From Caccocola sp964450835 (lineage in GTDB: Bacteria > Synergistota > Synergistia > Synergistales > Synergistaceae), in assembly GCA_964450835.1 (NCBI GenBank), contig CAYVEQ010000003.1, positions 1-64,000 of the forward strand: a stretch of 64,000 nt of DNA. The letters run 5' to 3'. A model generated the notes under the pieces. It was not told the origin of the DNA and ran no database searches. It worked only from the letters and a program-made list of their open reading frames with translations. Shown here one piece after another: positions 36,753 to 44,895 of the stretch. Numbering within the stretch: position 1 is the stretch's first letter; each line of letters begins with the position of its first letter. Position numbers and translations under genes: made by a program.

Positions 36753-36890
36753 TGTGACTCTCCTATTGCTTTCGAAAAATCTTTGTATGAATTGAGGTAG
36801 CGCTATCGAAAGGCGTTCCTTTCGCAGGCGAAAGAAAGTGCCGACGCAAGAACGGCAAAGGCGATACAACCCGCACTTCACTCCGGGAGT
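36708..36890 (+). pseudogene. Possible remnant of a YdeI/OmdA-type protein C-terminus
   Basis: One frame, interrupted by a TAG after YELR, reads RYRKAFLSQAKESADARTAK followed by AIQPALHSG. This resembles the C-terminal helix pair of YdeI/OmdA-like (PF13376) proteins, where AK-x-x-x-TR-x-x-RI is typical. There is no intact start or full-length frame. The call rests on a short match only. Confidence 0.3.
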
Positions 36891-36902
36891 ATAGAACTGT
36901 GT

Positions 36903-36931
36903 TTGACATCGGGACCGACATAGCGCATAAT
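36903..36931 (+). promoter_or_regulatory. Promoter of the FadR-type regulator gene
   Basis: TTGACA (36903-36908) and CATAAT (36926-36931) with a 17-base spacer. The palindromic operator at 36935-36947 lies immediately downstream, at the expected transcription start, which fits autorepression. Confidence 0.65.
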
Positions 36932-36934
36932 AGA

Positions 36935-36947
36935 CTTGTCAGACAAG
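36935..36947 (+). promoter_or_regulatory. Palindromic FadR-type operator, site 1
   Basis: CTTGTCAGACAAG is a perfect palindrome around a central A. It fits the TnGTnnnACnA core known for FadR-subfamily GntR regulators. An identical 13-mer sits before the dehydratase operon at 37775. Confidence 0.75.
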
Positions 36948-36965
36948 AAGGAAGGCGGTGCCCGC

Positions 36966-37643
36966 GTGATCACACGTTCCAATGTGACAGAACAAATCGT
37001 ACAGTATTTCAAGGATAATATTACTGCCGGCATCTGGAGGGTAGGAGAGAAGATTCCCTCGGAGAACCAGCTCACAGAGACGTTAGGCGTCAGCCGCGCC
37101 AGCATTCGAACGGCGATTCGGTATCTGATCGGTTTGGGTGTTTTGAAGAGCCAGCAGGGCAGAGGGACGTTCCTGCTGGACAATACGGTGGACGAAAGCA
37201 TTGCGAGTTCTTACCGCGTGACAGCCAAAGATTGCCGCGATATTGTGAAGGTTTTGGAATTTCGGCGAATCGTGGAGAGCGAAGCTTGCCGCATGGCTGC
37301 ACAGAACGTGACGCCAGGACTTCTGGAAGAGTTGCAGAAAACATTGGACGGAATGATTTCCAATACTGAGGACGATGAAAGATTTATCAGCGAAGACATT
37401 GAATTTCACAAGGCAATCTGTGCGGCAACTGAAAATCCCATTCTGGAGAAAAGCGTCATTCGGATGTTTGAAGAGATGTACCGGCAGCAGAGACAAATAC
37501 ACTCGCTGTTTGGCGTGAAGGACGGAATTTATTATCATACGCTGATTTTGGAGGCCATCCGCGGAGGGAACGGAGAGAGGGCGCATGATTTGATGTATGA
37601 GCATCTCCAGAGCGCCATAGACCGGCTCAGAACTCTAAACTGA
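36966..37643 (+). CDS. GntR-family (FadR/FCD subfamily) transcriptional regulator
   Basis: A 225-residue regulator. The N-terminal winged helix has WRVGEKIPSENQLTETLGVS and RASIRTAIRYL, then GLGVLKSQQGRGTFL. The C-terminal FCD ligand-binding domain has EFRRIVESEACRMAA, ISEDIEFHKAI and a late YHTLILEAIRGGN with the metal-type His positions. FCD regulators of this type commonly sense sugar acids (UxuR, ExuR, GntR-like). The GTG at 36966 has an AAGGAAGG about ten bases upstream; an in-frame TTG at 36936 lies inside the operator and is unlikely. It probably represses itself and the following sugar-acid operon through the shared operator. Confidence 0.9.
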   Translation: MITRSNVTEQIVQYFKDNITAGIWRVGEKIPSENQLTETLGVSRASIRTAIRYLIGLGVLKSQQGRGTFLLDNTVDESIASSYRVTAKDCRDIVKVLEFRRIVESEACRMAAQNVTPGLLEELQKTLDGMISNTEDDERFISEDIEFHKAICAATENPILEKSVIRMFEEMYRQQRQIHSLFGVKDGIYYHTLILEAIRGGNGERAHDLMYEHLQSAIDRLRTLN

Positions 37644-37648
37644 ATCGA

Positions 37649-37687
37649 AAAGAGGCTTCCTTTTAGTTAAAGGGAAGCCTCTTTTTT
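37649..37687 (+). terminator. Intrinsic terminator after the FadR-type regulator gene
   Basis: AGAGGCTTCC (37651-37660) pairs with GGAAGCCTCT (37673-37682), followed by TTTTT. It separates the regulator transcript from the operon promoter. Confidence 0.88.
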
Positions 37688-37738
37688 AGCTAAAACAGAG
37701 AAAGAGTATAATATCAGTTTTTTTGTGGAAAAAAGGTA

Positions 37739-37766
37739 TTGACATTTCACGAAAACAATATATAAT
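37739..37766 (+). promoter_or_regulatory. Promoter of the sugar-acid catabolic operon
   Basis: TTGACA (37739-37744) and TATAAT (37761-37766), both consensus, with a 16-base spacer. The operator at 37775 starts nine bases downstream. Confidence 0.75.
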
Positions 37767-37774
37767 ACAACCAG

Positions 37775-37787
37775 CTTGTCAGACAAG
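37775..37787 (+). promoter_or_regulatory. Palindromic FadR-type operator, site 2
   Basis: Identical to site 1 (CTTGTCAGACAAG); here the dyad extends by one more pair on each side (G...C). It overlaps the predicted start of transcription, as expected for a repressor site. Confidence 0.75.
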
Positions 37788-37829
37788 CAGTTGTGGCGTT
37801 ACCGGGACGCCCAAAAATTTTAAGCCCAT

Positions 37830-37851
37830 ACTTGTTAGACGACTAACAAGT
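37830..37851 (+). promoter_or_regulatory. Inverted repeat in the operon leader, possible third operator
   Basis: ACTTGTTAG and CTAACAAGT form a perfect nine-base dyad around ACGA. Each arm resembles an operator half-site (CTTGTnAGAC), so it may be an auxiliary operator; it could also form an RNA hairpin just before the ribosome-binding site of the first gene. Confidence 0.5.
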
Positions 37852-37872
37852 TGAGGAAAGAGGAGGAATTAT

Positions 37873-39120
37873 ATGGCAGTAACTATTCGCAAAGTCCGTG
37901 TAATTTGTACAGCACCGGAGGGGATCAACCTGGTCGTAGTCAAACTGGAGACCAGTGAGCCCGGGCTGTACGGGCTGGGCTGCGCCACTTTCGCATACCG
38001 CCACCTGACGGTGCAGCACCTGCTTGAGACTTACTTTGAGTCTCTGCTGGTAGGGAGGGATGTGTCCCGTATCGAGGATATTTGGCAGCTGCTCCACCAA
38101 AACGGCTACTGGCGAAACGGCCCCATCGAGAACAACGCGATTTCGGGCATCGACATGGCGCTCTGGGATATCAAGGGCAAGATGGCCAATATGCCGGTGT
38201 ATCAGCTTTTTGGGGGCAAGGTCAGAGAAGGCGTGCCGGTCTACCGCCACGCTGACGGGCGTGACCTGAGCGAGTTGTGCGACAACATTCAGCGGTTTCG
38301 AGACATGGGTATCCAGACAATCCGCTGCCAGTGCGGCGGATACGGCGGAGAGAGTTACGGACAGACTCCCCCTACAGCTCCCATCGGGGCTCAGCCCGGC
38401 GTGTATCTGGATTCGCAGAAATACATCCGCGACACGGTCAGGCTGTTTGAAGGCATACGTTCCAGGCTTGGCGACGAGATCCAGCTGGTTCACGATGTCC
38501 ATGAGCGCGTCGCTCCGGCAGAGGCAATCCAGCTGGCGAAGGCGCTGGAACCATACCATCTGTTCTTCCTGGAGGATCCATTGCCTCCAGAGCAGACCGA
38601 ATGGCTGCGCCGCCTGCGTCAGCAAAGCGGCATACCGGTGGCGGAGGGTGAGCTGTTCAACAACTTCGCCGAGTGGCGCACTCTTATCACGGAACACCTC
38701 ATCGATTTCATCAGGGTACACCTGAGTCAGGTTGGCGGCATCACTCCGGCCAGGAAACTCCAAATCTTCGCCGAGCAGTTCGGAGTCCGCACCGCCTGGC
38801 ACGGCCCGGGGGATATGTCCCCGGTGGCTCATGCCGCCAACGTCCACATCGACCTGGCCGCGCAGAACTTTGGTGTGCAGGAGTGGTCCGGCATCGAACC
38901 GCCCAACTTTGTCATCCAGGAGCTGCGTGAGCAGCACGGGGCGCTGCTGGAGGTATTCAGCGGTCTGCCGGAATTCAAGGACGGCTACGTCTATGCCAAC
39001 GAACTCCCAGGCCTGGGCGTGGATATTGATGAGAAAACAGCGGAGAAGTATCCCTGCTCCGCTGAGGTGACCACCTGGACACAGACACGGCGGCGCGACG
39101 GCGCGCTGCAAACCCCGTAA
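37873..39120 (+). CDS. ManD/RspA-type enolase-superfamily sugar-acid dehydratase
   Basis: A 415-residue member of the D-mannonate dehydratase (ManD, RspA) family in the enolase superfamily. Such enzymes dehydrate D-mannonate and/or D-gluconate to 2-keto-3-deoxygluconate (KDG). Features are NAISGIDMALWDIKGKMANM, VYRHADGRD, the Arg/Tyr segment IRCQCGGYGGESYG, and metal ligands in LVHDVHERV (Asp, with catalytic His), FFLEDPLPPE and VAEGELFNN. The segment TAWHGPGDMSPVAHAANVHID has a second active-site His. Low-activity paralogues exist, so the preferred substrate is not certain. AGGAGG lies before the ATG. The downstream transporter, SDR and KDG kinase support a role in sugar-acid breakdown. Confidence 0.88.
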   Translation: MAVTIRKVRVICTAPEGINLVVVKLETSEPGLYGLGCATFAYRHLTVQHLLETYFESLLVGRDVSRIEDIWQLLHQNGYWRNGPIENNAISGIDMALWDIKGKMANMPVYQLFGGKVREGVPVYRHADGRDLSELCDNIQRFRDMGIQTIRCQCGGYGGESYGQTPPTAPIGAQPGVYLDSQKYIRDTVRLFEGIRSRLGDEIQLVHDVHERVAPAEAIQLAKALEPYHLFFLEDPLPPEQTEWLRRLRQQSGIPVAEGELFNNFAEWRTLITEHLIDFIRVHLSQVGGITPARKLQIFAEQFGVRTAWHGPGDMSPVAHAANVHIDLAAQNFGVQEWSGIEPPNFVIQELREQHGALLEVFSGLPEFKDGYVYANELPGLGVDIDEKTAEKYPCSAEVTTWTQTRRRDGALQTP

Positions 39121-39137
39121 AGACAAGGAGGAGAGCT

Positions 39138-40163
39138 ATGATGAAGGCAAAAACATTCAAACATCTGTCGGCACTGGTACTCTGCGCCGCTATGATGACG
39201 CTGACTCTCAGCGGATGCGGACAGGCAGGCGAGGGCAGCGGCGGCGTCATTCACCTTAAAATGGCTGTGGCCGACGCTGCGTCCTCCGCTCAGGCGGCCG
39301 GTGCCAGGGCCATTGCTGACGAAGTAGCGGAGGCCACAGACGGCCTGGTGCAGATTGAAGTGATGGCCGGCGGCACCTTGGGCGGCGAGCGCGACACTGT
39401 GGAGCTGGCGATGCTTGGCGGCATTGATATTGTCACCTGCGCCAATTCTGTATTTACCCAGTGGATCCCGGAGATGGCTATTCTGGACCAGCCCTATCTT
39501 TTTACCAACGAGGTCCAGGCCCATGCGGCCGTAGACGGCCCTGTGGGCGATCTCATTGAGCGGGAGGCTCTGGAGCTTCTGAACCTGCATGTGGTGGGCT
39601 ACATGGAGTCCGGCTTCAGAAACGTATTCAGCATTAATCCCGTGACTGAGATCAGCGACTTTCACGGCATGAAAATCCGCACCATGCAGAATCCCTACCA
39701 CATGGCCGCCTTTGAATCTTTTGGCGCGATCCCCACGCCCATGGCCGCCGGAGAACAGTTCACCGCTCTCCAGCAGGGCACTATCGACGCCTGTGAGAAC
39801 GCCGTCAGCAACTGCCTGAACAACGGCTTCTATGAGGTGACCAAGCATATCACCTACACTAACCACGCTTTCGTTTATATCGTTGTCAGCATGTCCGATA
39901 ACGCGTGGAACAACATCCCAGAGGATATGCGGCCCGCGGTGCTGGAGGCCATCAAGCGTGGCTATAACACCGAGCGTGAGCTGCTGAAGCAGGCCAACGA
40001 CAAAGCCACCGTCGTTCTGCGGGAACAGCACGGTGTGACGTTCCACGAGATTGACGTGGCGGAGCTCCAGAATGCCTATCACAAACTGGCGGCGGAGCGG
40101 AACTATACCTTTGACCCGGAGTGGCAGGAGGCCATCGACCGGGTCATCGCCGAAAACCCATAA
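39138..40163 (+). CDS. TRAP transporter substrate-binding lipoprotein (DctP family)
   Basis: A 341-residue binding protein with a lipoprotein signal: a Lys-rich start, the hydrophobic ALVLCAAMMTLTL and lipobox LSGC. The mature part shows GGTLGGERDTVELAMLGGID, the ligand-Arg region FHGMKIRTMQNPYHM and FTALQQGTIDACENAV. Sequence and membrane anchoring differ from the DctP of the 5.4-kb locus. AAGGAGGAG precedes the ATG by a few bases. It is the first gene of the P-Q-M set and probably binds the sugar acid used by the operon, such as a hexuronate or aldonate. Confidence 0.93.
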   Translation: MMKAKTFKHLSALVLCAAMMTLTLSGCGQAGEGSGGVIHLKMAVADAASSAQAAGARAIADEVAEATDGLVQIEVMAGGTLGGERDTVELAMLGGIDIVTCANSVFTQWIPEMAILDQPYLFTNEVQAHAAVDGPVGDLIEREALELLNLHVVGYMESGFRNVFSINPVTEISDFHGMKIRTMQNPYHMAAFESFGAIPTPMAAGEQFTALQQGTIDACENAVSNCLNNGFYEVTKHITYTNHAFVYIVVSMSDNAWNNIPEDMRPAVLEAIKRGYNTERELLKQANDKATVVLREQHGVTFHEIDVAELQNAYHKLAAERNYTFDPEWQEAIDRVIAENP

Positions 40164-40178
40164 GGGAGGGAACGCGGT

Positions 40179-40679
40179 ATGAAAAAAGTCCTGAACTGTC
40201 TTACAAAGGCGGAGAACGTCATCATGGTCGTAACGTTCACCATCATGGTCGCCGCCTCTTTCGCACAGGTGGTCAACCGCAACATTGTCAAGCTGTCCAT
40301 CTCCTGGTTTGAGGAGGCGGCTACTTACTGCATGATCTATATGGTTCTGATCGGCACGGAGGTCGGCCTGAGGGACGGCACCCAGATTGCCGTCACCGGC
40401 GTGGTGGACAAGCTCAGCGGTAAAGCAAAGGTGATCGTGCGGATCCTGGCGAAACTGGTGACGGTACTTTTCTCTCTGGGCGTGTTCATGGGCAGCCTGG
40501 AACTGATGGATATCCAAATCCGCACCGGACAGGTATCCGCCGCTTTGAATCTGCCTATGAGCGTGCCGTACTTCGCCATGGTCATCAGCTTTGCGATGAT
40601 TGCGCTGGTCCAGGCCGTGGATGTCGTTGGGATAACCGTCGGCCTGTTCAGAAAAGAGAATGAGGAGGAGAACGCATGA
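40179..40679 (+). CDS. TRAP transporter small membrane subunit (DctQ family)
   Basis: A 166-residue protein with four predicted membrane helices: VIMVVTFTIMVAASFAQVV, EEAATYCMIYMVLIGTEVGL, KLVTVLFSLGVFMGSLEL and YFAMVISFAMIALVQAVDVV. The SISWFEEAATYCMIYM motif with Trp and Glu is characteristic of DctQ. It overlaps the start of the large subunit by four bases (ATGA), showing coupling. Confidence 0.92.
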   Translation: MKKVLNCLTKAENVIMVVTFTIMVAASFAQVVNRNIVKLSISWFEEAATYCMIYMVLIGTEVGLRDGTQIAVTGVVDKLSGKAKVIVRILAKLVTVLFSLGVFMGSLELMDIQIRTGQVSAALNLPMSVPYFAMVISFAMIALVQAVDVVGITVGLFRKENEEENA

Positions 40680-41950
40680 CCGGTCTGCTTTTGTTCGGTT
40701 CTTTCGCCCTGTTTCTAATCCTGGGCGTACCTGTCGCTGTCGCTCTGGGCGCCGCCGTCATGTCGGCAATCGTTTTCAGCCCGGATTTCGCCATCACCAC
40801 CGCTGTGATTCCGCAGCGTATTTTCGGCGGACTGGAGTCCACCGCCCTCATGGCCATCGCCTTCTTCGTGCTGGCCGGCAACCTGATGACCAAGGGCGGC
40901 ATTTCCCGCAGGCTGGTCAACCTGGCCAATTCGATGGTAGGCGGAGTGCGGGGAGGCATGTCTCTGGCCCTGATTCTGTCCAGCGCATTCTTCGCGGCTC
41001 TGTCCGGCTCGGCGCCCGCCACAGTCATCGCAATCGGCTCCATGCTGTACGCTGACATGGTCCGCATCGGCTACCCACCGGACCGCACCGCCGGTCTGCT
41101 GGTGGTCTCGGGCGGTCTTGGCCCCATAATTCCCCCAAGCATTATCATGGTCATTTACTGCACCCTGACCGGTGCGGTGGTGGGCGATATGTTCACGTCC
41201 GGCATGTCCATAGGTATCTTCATAATGCTGGCTCTGGCGGCGGTCGTTCTCATCTACGCCGGCAAGGAGAAGTGGCCCAAAGCGAAAATCAAAATGTCGG
41301 TAAAGGAATTTCTGCTGAATCTTCTCAAAGCGATTCCCGCGCTGATGCTGCCGATAATCATTCTGGGAGGCATCTACAGCGGCATGCTTACCCCCACGGA
41401 ATCCGCGGCTGTTGCCGTGGTCTGGGCCCTGATTGCCGGTCTGTTCATCTATAAAGAGATCACCTACAAGGATCTGGTCCCCATCTTCCTGGATTCCGCC
41501 AAGAGCGCCGCTATGGTGCTGTTCATCGTGGCTACCTCCACCGCCTTCTCGTGGCTCTTCACCTTCTCGGGCATCTCCGAGGGACTGGTGAACGCCATCG
41601 TGGGCATGAATCTCAATCCCGCCATGTACTGCATCATCGTGGCCGTTATCCTGCTGATTTTCGGCACCTTCCTGGAAGGCACCGCCATCTGCGTTCTGCT
41701 GGTTCCGGTCCTGTGGCCCATCGCCAAGTCTCTGGGGATAAACGTAATCCACTTCGGCATGATTGTCTGCGTCGCCAACGTAGTCGGCACCATGACCCCG
41801 CCGGTGGCTGTCAACATTTTCTCCGCCGCCAGCGTTTCAAAGCTGAAGATGGGAGAGATCGTAAAGGGGGAGATTCCGTTCTTTATCGGATATCTGCTGG
41901 TATTTGTAGCGGTGGTTCTGTTCCCTGTAATCAGCACGTTCATGCTGTAA
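40676..41950 (+). CDS. TRAP transporter large permease subunit (DctM family)
   Basis: A 424-residue multi-spanning permease. Features are LGVPVAVALGAAV, AIAFFVLAGNLMTKGGIS, FAALSGSAPATVIAIGSML, GPIIPPSIIMVIY, LTPTESAAVAVVW and VVGTMTPPVAVNIFSAA. It works with the preceding Q subunit and the binding lipoprotein as a sodium-coupled importer. It follows Q with a four-base overlap and precedes the SDR gene by 38 bases. Confidence 0.94.
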   Translation: MTGLLLFGSFALFLILGVPVAVALGAAVMSAIVFSPDFAITTAVIPQRIFGGLESTALMAIAFFVLAGNLMTKGGISRRLVNLANSMVGGVRGGMSLALILSSAFFAALSGSAPATVIAIGSMLYADMVRIGYPPDRTAGLLVVSGGLGPIIPPSIIMVIYCTLTGAVVGDMFTSGMSIGIFIMLALAAVVLIYAGKEKWPKAKIKMSVKEFLLNLLKAIPALMLPIIILGGIYSGMLTPTESAAVAVVWALIAGLFIYKEITYKDLVPIFLDSAKSAAMVLFIVATSTAFSWLFTFSGISEGLVNAIVGMNLNPAMYCIIVAVILLIFGTFLEGTAICVLLVPVLWPIAKSLGINVIHFGMIVCVANVVGTMTPPVAVNIFSAASVSKLKMGEIVKGEIPFFIGYLLVFVAVVLFPVISTFML

Positions 41951-41988
41951 TTTCATCATTAAACAAAATAAATTAGGAGGTTATCACC

Positions 41989-42756
41989 ATGGCAGTTCTC
42001 AATATGTTCAATATCGCCGGCAAACGCGCTATTGTCACCGGCGGCGCTCAGGGGCTCTCCCGCGGCATGGCCGAGGGGCTGCTGGAGGCAGGCTGCAAGG
42101 CAGTCCTGATGGACGTCCAGAAGGAAAAACTGGAGAAGGTTTGCGCGGATTACCGCGCGCAGGGCTATGAGGCTTATGCTGTCAGCGGCAATCTGGCGGA
42201 CCGGGATGATTTGAACCGGATGTTCGACGAGGCCCTGTCTGTCCTGGACGGCAGATTGGACGTGCTGGTGCCCGCCGCAGGCATCCAGCGCCGCCACCTG
42301 CCGGAGGAGTTTCCCGCGGAGGAGTGGGATCTGGTTCGCAAGATCAATCTGGACCATGTGTGGTTTATGATACAGCGGGCGCTGGGTGTCATGCTCAAGC
42401 AGCCTTCGGGCGGCAAAATCATCACTATCGGCTCTATGGTCAGCTGGTTTGGCGGTACCACTGTCCCCGCCTATACCGCCGCGAAGGGCGCCGTGACTCA
42501 GCTCACCAAGAGTCTGGCGGTGGACTGCGCCGGCAGGAATATCAACATCAACTGCCTTTGCCCCGGCTATATGGACACAGAGATGAACGCCAATATGACC
42601 GCTGCGCGCAAGGACGAGATCACGCCGCGCATTCCTGCCGGCCGCTGGGGCACCCCCGACGACATGAAGGGGCCGGTGGTGTTCCTGGCCTCTGCGGCGT
42701 CAGATTATCTTAACGGCGCAGTTATCCCGGTGGACGGCGCGTACCTCGTGAAGTAA
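41989..42756 (+). CDS. SDR-family oxidoreductase, probable sugar-acid dehydrogenase
   Basis: A 255-residue classical short-chain dehydrogenase. It has the cofactor motif IVTGGAQGLSRGMA, catalytic Ser in TIGSMVSWFGG and the YTAAK motif, then CPGYMDTEMN. In this setting (sugar-acid dehydratase, KDG kinase) it could reduce fructuronate to mannonate or oxidise a related aldonate, like the SDR-type hexuronate enzymes and gluconate 5-dehydrogenases. That assignment is inferred from context. TAGGAGG sits before the ATG. After its stop comes a strong inverted repeat and then decayed gene remnants. Confidence 0.85.
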   Translation: MAVLNMFNIAGKRAIVTGGAQGLSRGMAEGLLEAGCKAVLMDVQKEKLEKVCADYRAQGYEAYAVSGNLADRDDLNRMFDEALSVLDGRLDVLVPAAGIQRRHLPEEFPAEEWDLVRKINLDHVWFMIQRALGVMLKQPSGGKIITIGSMVSWFGGTTVPAYTAAKGAVTQLTKSLAVDCAGRNININCLCPGYMDTEMNANMTAARKDEITPRIPAGRWGTPDDMKGPVVFLASAASDYLNGAVIPVDGAYLVK

Positions 42757-42816
42757 GAAAAGGCAAGAAGCCGTGCGCCGCATACGGTGAGGCGCCGCTT
42801 CAAGCAAAATCTCCGA

Positions 42817-42856
42817 CTGCGGCCCGTCCGTCGTTCAACCGGCGGACGGGCCGCAG
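42817..42856. repeat. Strong inverted repeat after the SDR gene
   Basis: A 14-base perfect stem (CTGCGGCCCGTCCG at 42817-42830, complement at 42843-42856) with a 12-base loop and no T-tail. It could stop or stabilise the transcript upstream of the pseudogenes. Confidence 0.7.
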
Positions 42857-42883
42857 TAAACTATATGCGGGATGTCAGCGGAC

Positions 42884-43200
42884 ATGGATGCTGCCTCTAA
42901 GACCGTTTATCAAACCGGAGCGGTTCCCGTCATCAGACTGAGCCGCCGTGAGCGGTATGCCGCCTCCCCGTCAAAAGCGCTGTGAGCCGGCGGTGTGCCG
43001 GAGGCCGAGATCGCCTTTCGTCCGGAGCGGCCACAGCTGTTAGGCTTAAGTCCTGGAGTGCCCCGATATGCCGGCGGGCGCGGGAGCCGTCCTCACTGCC
43101 GAACAGCCGGACGAAACCATTGCCGCGGGGCGAGATTCATCGCCCCCTCGGTCTTATTGACAACAGCAGACGGACGGGACTGCCGACCTGTGCGGAAATC
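42884..43200 (+). pseudogene. Decayed KDPG/KHG aldolase (kdgA/eda-like) remnant
   Basis: From an ATG at 42884 the frame reads MDAASKTVYQTGAVPVIRLS and ends at an in-frame TGA (42983-42985). The same frame then gives AGGVPEAEIAFRP, and a shifted frame gives ECPDMPAGAGAVLTAEQPDE followed by TIAAG. A third frame continues with ARFIAP. Together these match the N-terminal half of 2-keto-3-deoxy-6-phosphogluconate aldolase (GVVPVI, AGGxxxxEITFR, CPDMxVGAGTVL, QADEAIAAGAKFIVSP). One stop and at least two frameshifts mean no aldolase can be made. The C-terminal half, with the Schiff-base Lys region, was not recognised. Confidence 0.75.
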
Positions 43201-43438
43201 CGCCGAAAGCGTAAAGAAAACTCGCGGCAACGGCTGAAACCGTGATTTTCGGCGGGCCGGTGATTCGATTCCAACCATACAGCTGCGAGCGGTTTGTCCG
43301 TGTCGGCCGTCTGAAACTCTTGGCTGAGGAGGCGGGGCCAATGCGGCCGTTTCTCCGGCAAATCACGGTGCAGTCTTTGTGAACCCGCTCTGCCGGGTCA
43401 GGCTGCGGTGCTCCCGGCGGCGGTGCGGCGCGGCCTTT

Positions 43439-43748
43439 ACACCGCGGGAGAGCAAGATCGCCTTTGACAACGACAGTAACGCCGTGTTTTGAGATGAGAC
43501 CGTCAATGCGCACTGTTTCTCCAAGTTGTATAATCTGAACATCATCGGCCGCGTCGGCGGCGGCAACAGCTTTGGCGGCGGCCTGATCTGCGCCTTGCGG
43601 AACGGCTGCGACACACAGGGCGCGGCGGAGTTTGCCGCGGCGGCTTCCATGCCGAAGCACTCCGTTGAGGGCGGCTGCGGCTTCGCCTCTACCTCCGAAA
43701 CGGAAAAAACCCGCCGGCGGCGACGGCTCCGGTCAGGTGCGGCGGTGA
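43439..43748 (+). pseudogene. Decayed C-terminal fragment of a second KDG kinase (kdgK-like)
   Basis: The frame from 43439 reads TPRESKIAFDNDSNAVF, a TGA stop (43490-43492), then LYNLNIIGRVGGGNSFGGGL. It continues LRNGCDTQGAAEFAAAASMP and KHSVEGG. These match the C-terminal third of PfkB-type 2-keto-3-deoxygluconate kinases (VDRVGGGDSFGGGLIYALL, AVEFAVAASCLKHSIEGD). A frameshift near 43710 restores the family's usual ending, AGGDGSGQVRR, before a TGA at 43746-43748. The catalytic Asp of VGGGD is Asn. It is a relic of another kinase, not a copy of the intact gene that follows, because it matches the GGDGSG-ending subgroup. Confidence 0.75.
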
Positions 43749-43809
43749 TTTCCACGGCATCGTATTCTGAAACATGACCGCAATAATTTAAATAGGAGGC
43801 ACAGTGCAA

Positions 43810-44895
43810 ATGATTCATTCCAACCCTCTGACACGGGAGAGCGTGGGGCAGAAGTTCCTCACATTCGGAGAGATTATGCTCCGGCTGACCCCGCCTAACT
43901 ATGAGAAGATCCGTATGACCACCGAATTTGAGGTCAGTTACGGCGGCAGTGAGGCCAACATTGCCCTGGCCTTGGCCAACCTTGGAGTGGACAGTACTTT
44001 TTTCAGCGTGGTGCCCAACAACTCCTTGGGTAAGAGCGCCGTGCGTATGCTGCGCTCTAACGATGTCCATTGCACCCCTGTTATTCTCTCCAGCAAGGAA
44101 GAGACACCCACCCACCGGCTTGGCATCTACTATCTGGAGACCGGCTACGGCATCAGGCCCAGCAAGGTGACTTATGACCGGCAGCACAGCGCCATCAGCG
44201 AGTTCGACTTCAGCCTTGTCGATTTGAACAAGCTGCTGGAGGGTTATGAGTGGCTGCATCTGAGCGGCATTACCCCGGCTCTGTCCCAAAGCTGCGCCAA
44301 ATTCATGATCGAGATGATGAAGCTGGCCAAAGAGAAGGGAATGACCGTCAGTTTTGACGGCAACTTCCGCTCCAGACTGTGGGGCTGGGATGAGGCCAGA
44401 GATTACTGCACCCGGTGTCTGCCCTATGTGGATGTGCTGTTCGGCATCGAGCCCTACCATCTGTGGAAAGACGAGAACGACCGCAGCAAGGGCGACTGGA
44501 AAGATGATGTGCCTCTCCAGCCCAGCTATGAGCAACAGGATGACGTGTTCCGGCGGTTTGCGGCGCGCTACCCCAACCTTAAGTGTATTGCCCGCCATGT
44601 GCGCTACGCCCATTCCTGCAGCGAGAACAGCCTGATGGCCTTCATGTGGTACGGGGGGCGCACTTTCGAGAGCAAACTGTTCACCTTCAACATCCTGGAC
44701 CGGGTTGGGGGCGGAGACGCATTTGCAAGCGGTCTCATCTACGCCATGATGAACGGTTACAAGCCCACGGACATGGTAAACTTTGCCGTGGCGTCCAGCG
44801 TCATCAAGCACACTATCCACGGCGACGGCAATATCACCGACGATGCGGAGTCCATCCGCAGCCTGATGAACACGAATTATGATATAGAGCGGTAA
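43810..44895 (+). CDS. 2-keto-3-deoxygluconate kinase (PfkB family)
   Basis: A 361-residue PfkB kinase predicted to phosphorylate KDG to KDPG. Motifs are LTFGEIMLRLTPP, the substrate-site FEVSYGGSEANIALALANLG, THRLGIYYLETGYGIRPSKV (KDG-kinase-like), VSFDGNFRSRLW, and the catalytic ILDRVGGGDAFASGLIYAMM. The ATG at 43810 has AGGAGG ten bases ahead; a GTG at 43804 is also possible but only four bases from it. It is separated from the SDR gene by decayed aldolase and kinase remnants. With the dehydratase it would give KDG and then KDPG; no intact aldolase for the final cleavage is in this operon. Confidence 0.88.
   Translation: MIHSNPLTRESVGQKFLTFGEIMLRLTPPNYEKIRMTTEFEVSYGGSEANIALALANLGVDSTFFSVVPNNSLGKSAVRMLRSNDVHCTPVILSSKEETPTHRLGIYYLETGYGIRPSKVTYDRQHSAISEFDFSLVDLNKLLEGYEWLHLSGITPALSQSCAKFMIEMMKLAKEKGMTVSFDGNFRSRLWGWDEARDYCTRCLPYVDVLFGIEPYHLWKDENDRSKGDWKDDVPLQPSYEQQDDVFRRFAARYPNLKCIARHVRYAHSCSENSLMAFMWYGGRTFESKLFTFNILDRVGGGDAFASGLIYAMMNGYKPTDMVNFAVASSVIKHTIHGDGNITDDAESIRSLMNTNYDIER

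Noticed and set aside
38991..40517. Minus-strand frame over the TRAP binding-protein and DctQ genes
   Set aside because: Shadow of conserved plus-strand genes; composition is Arg/His-rich without domains.
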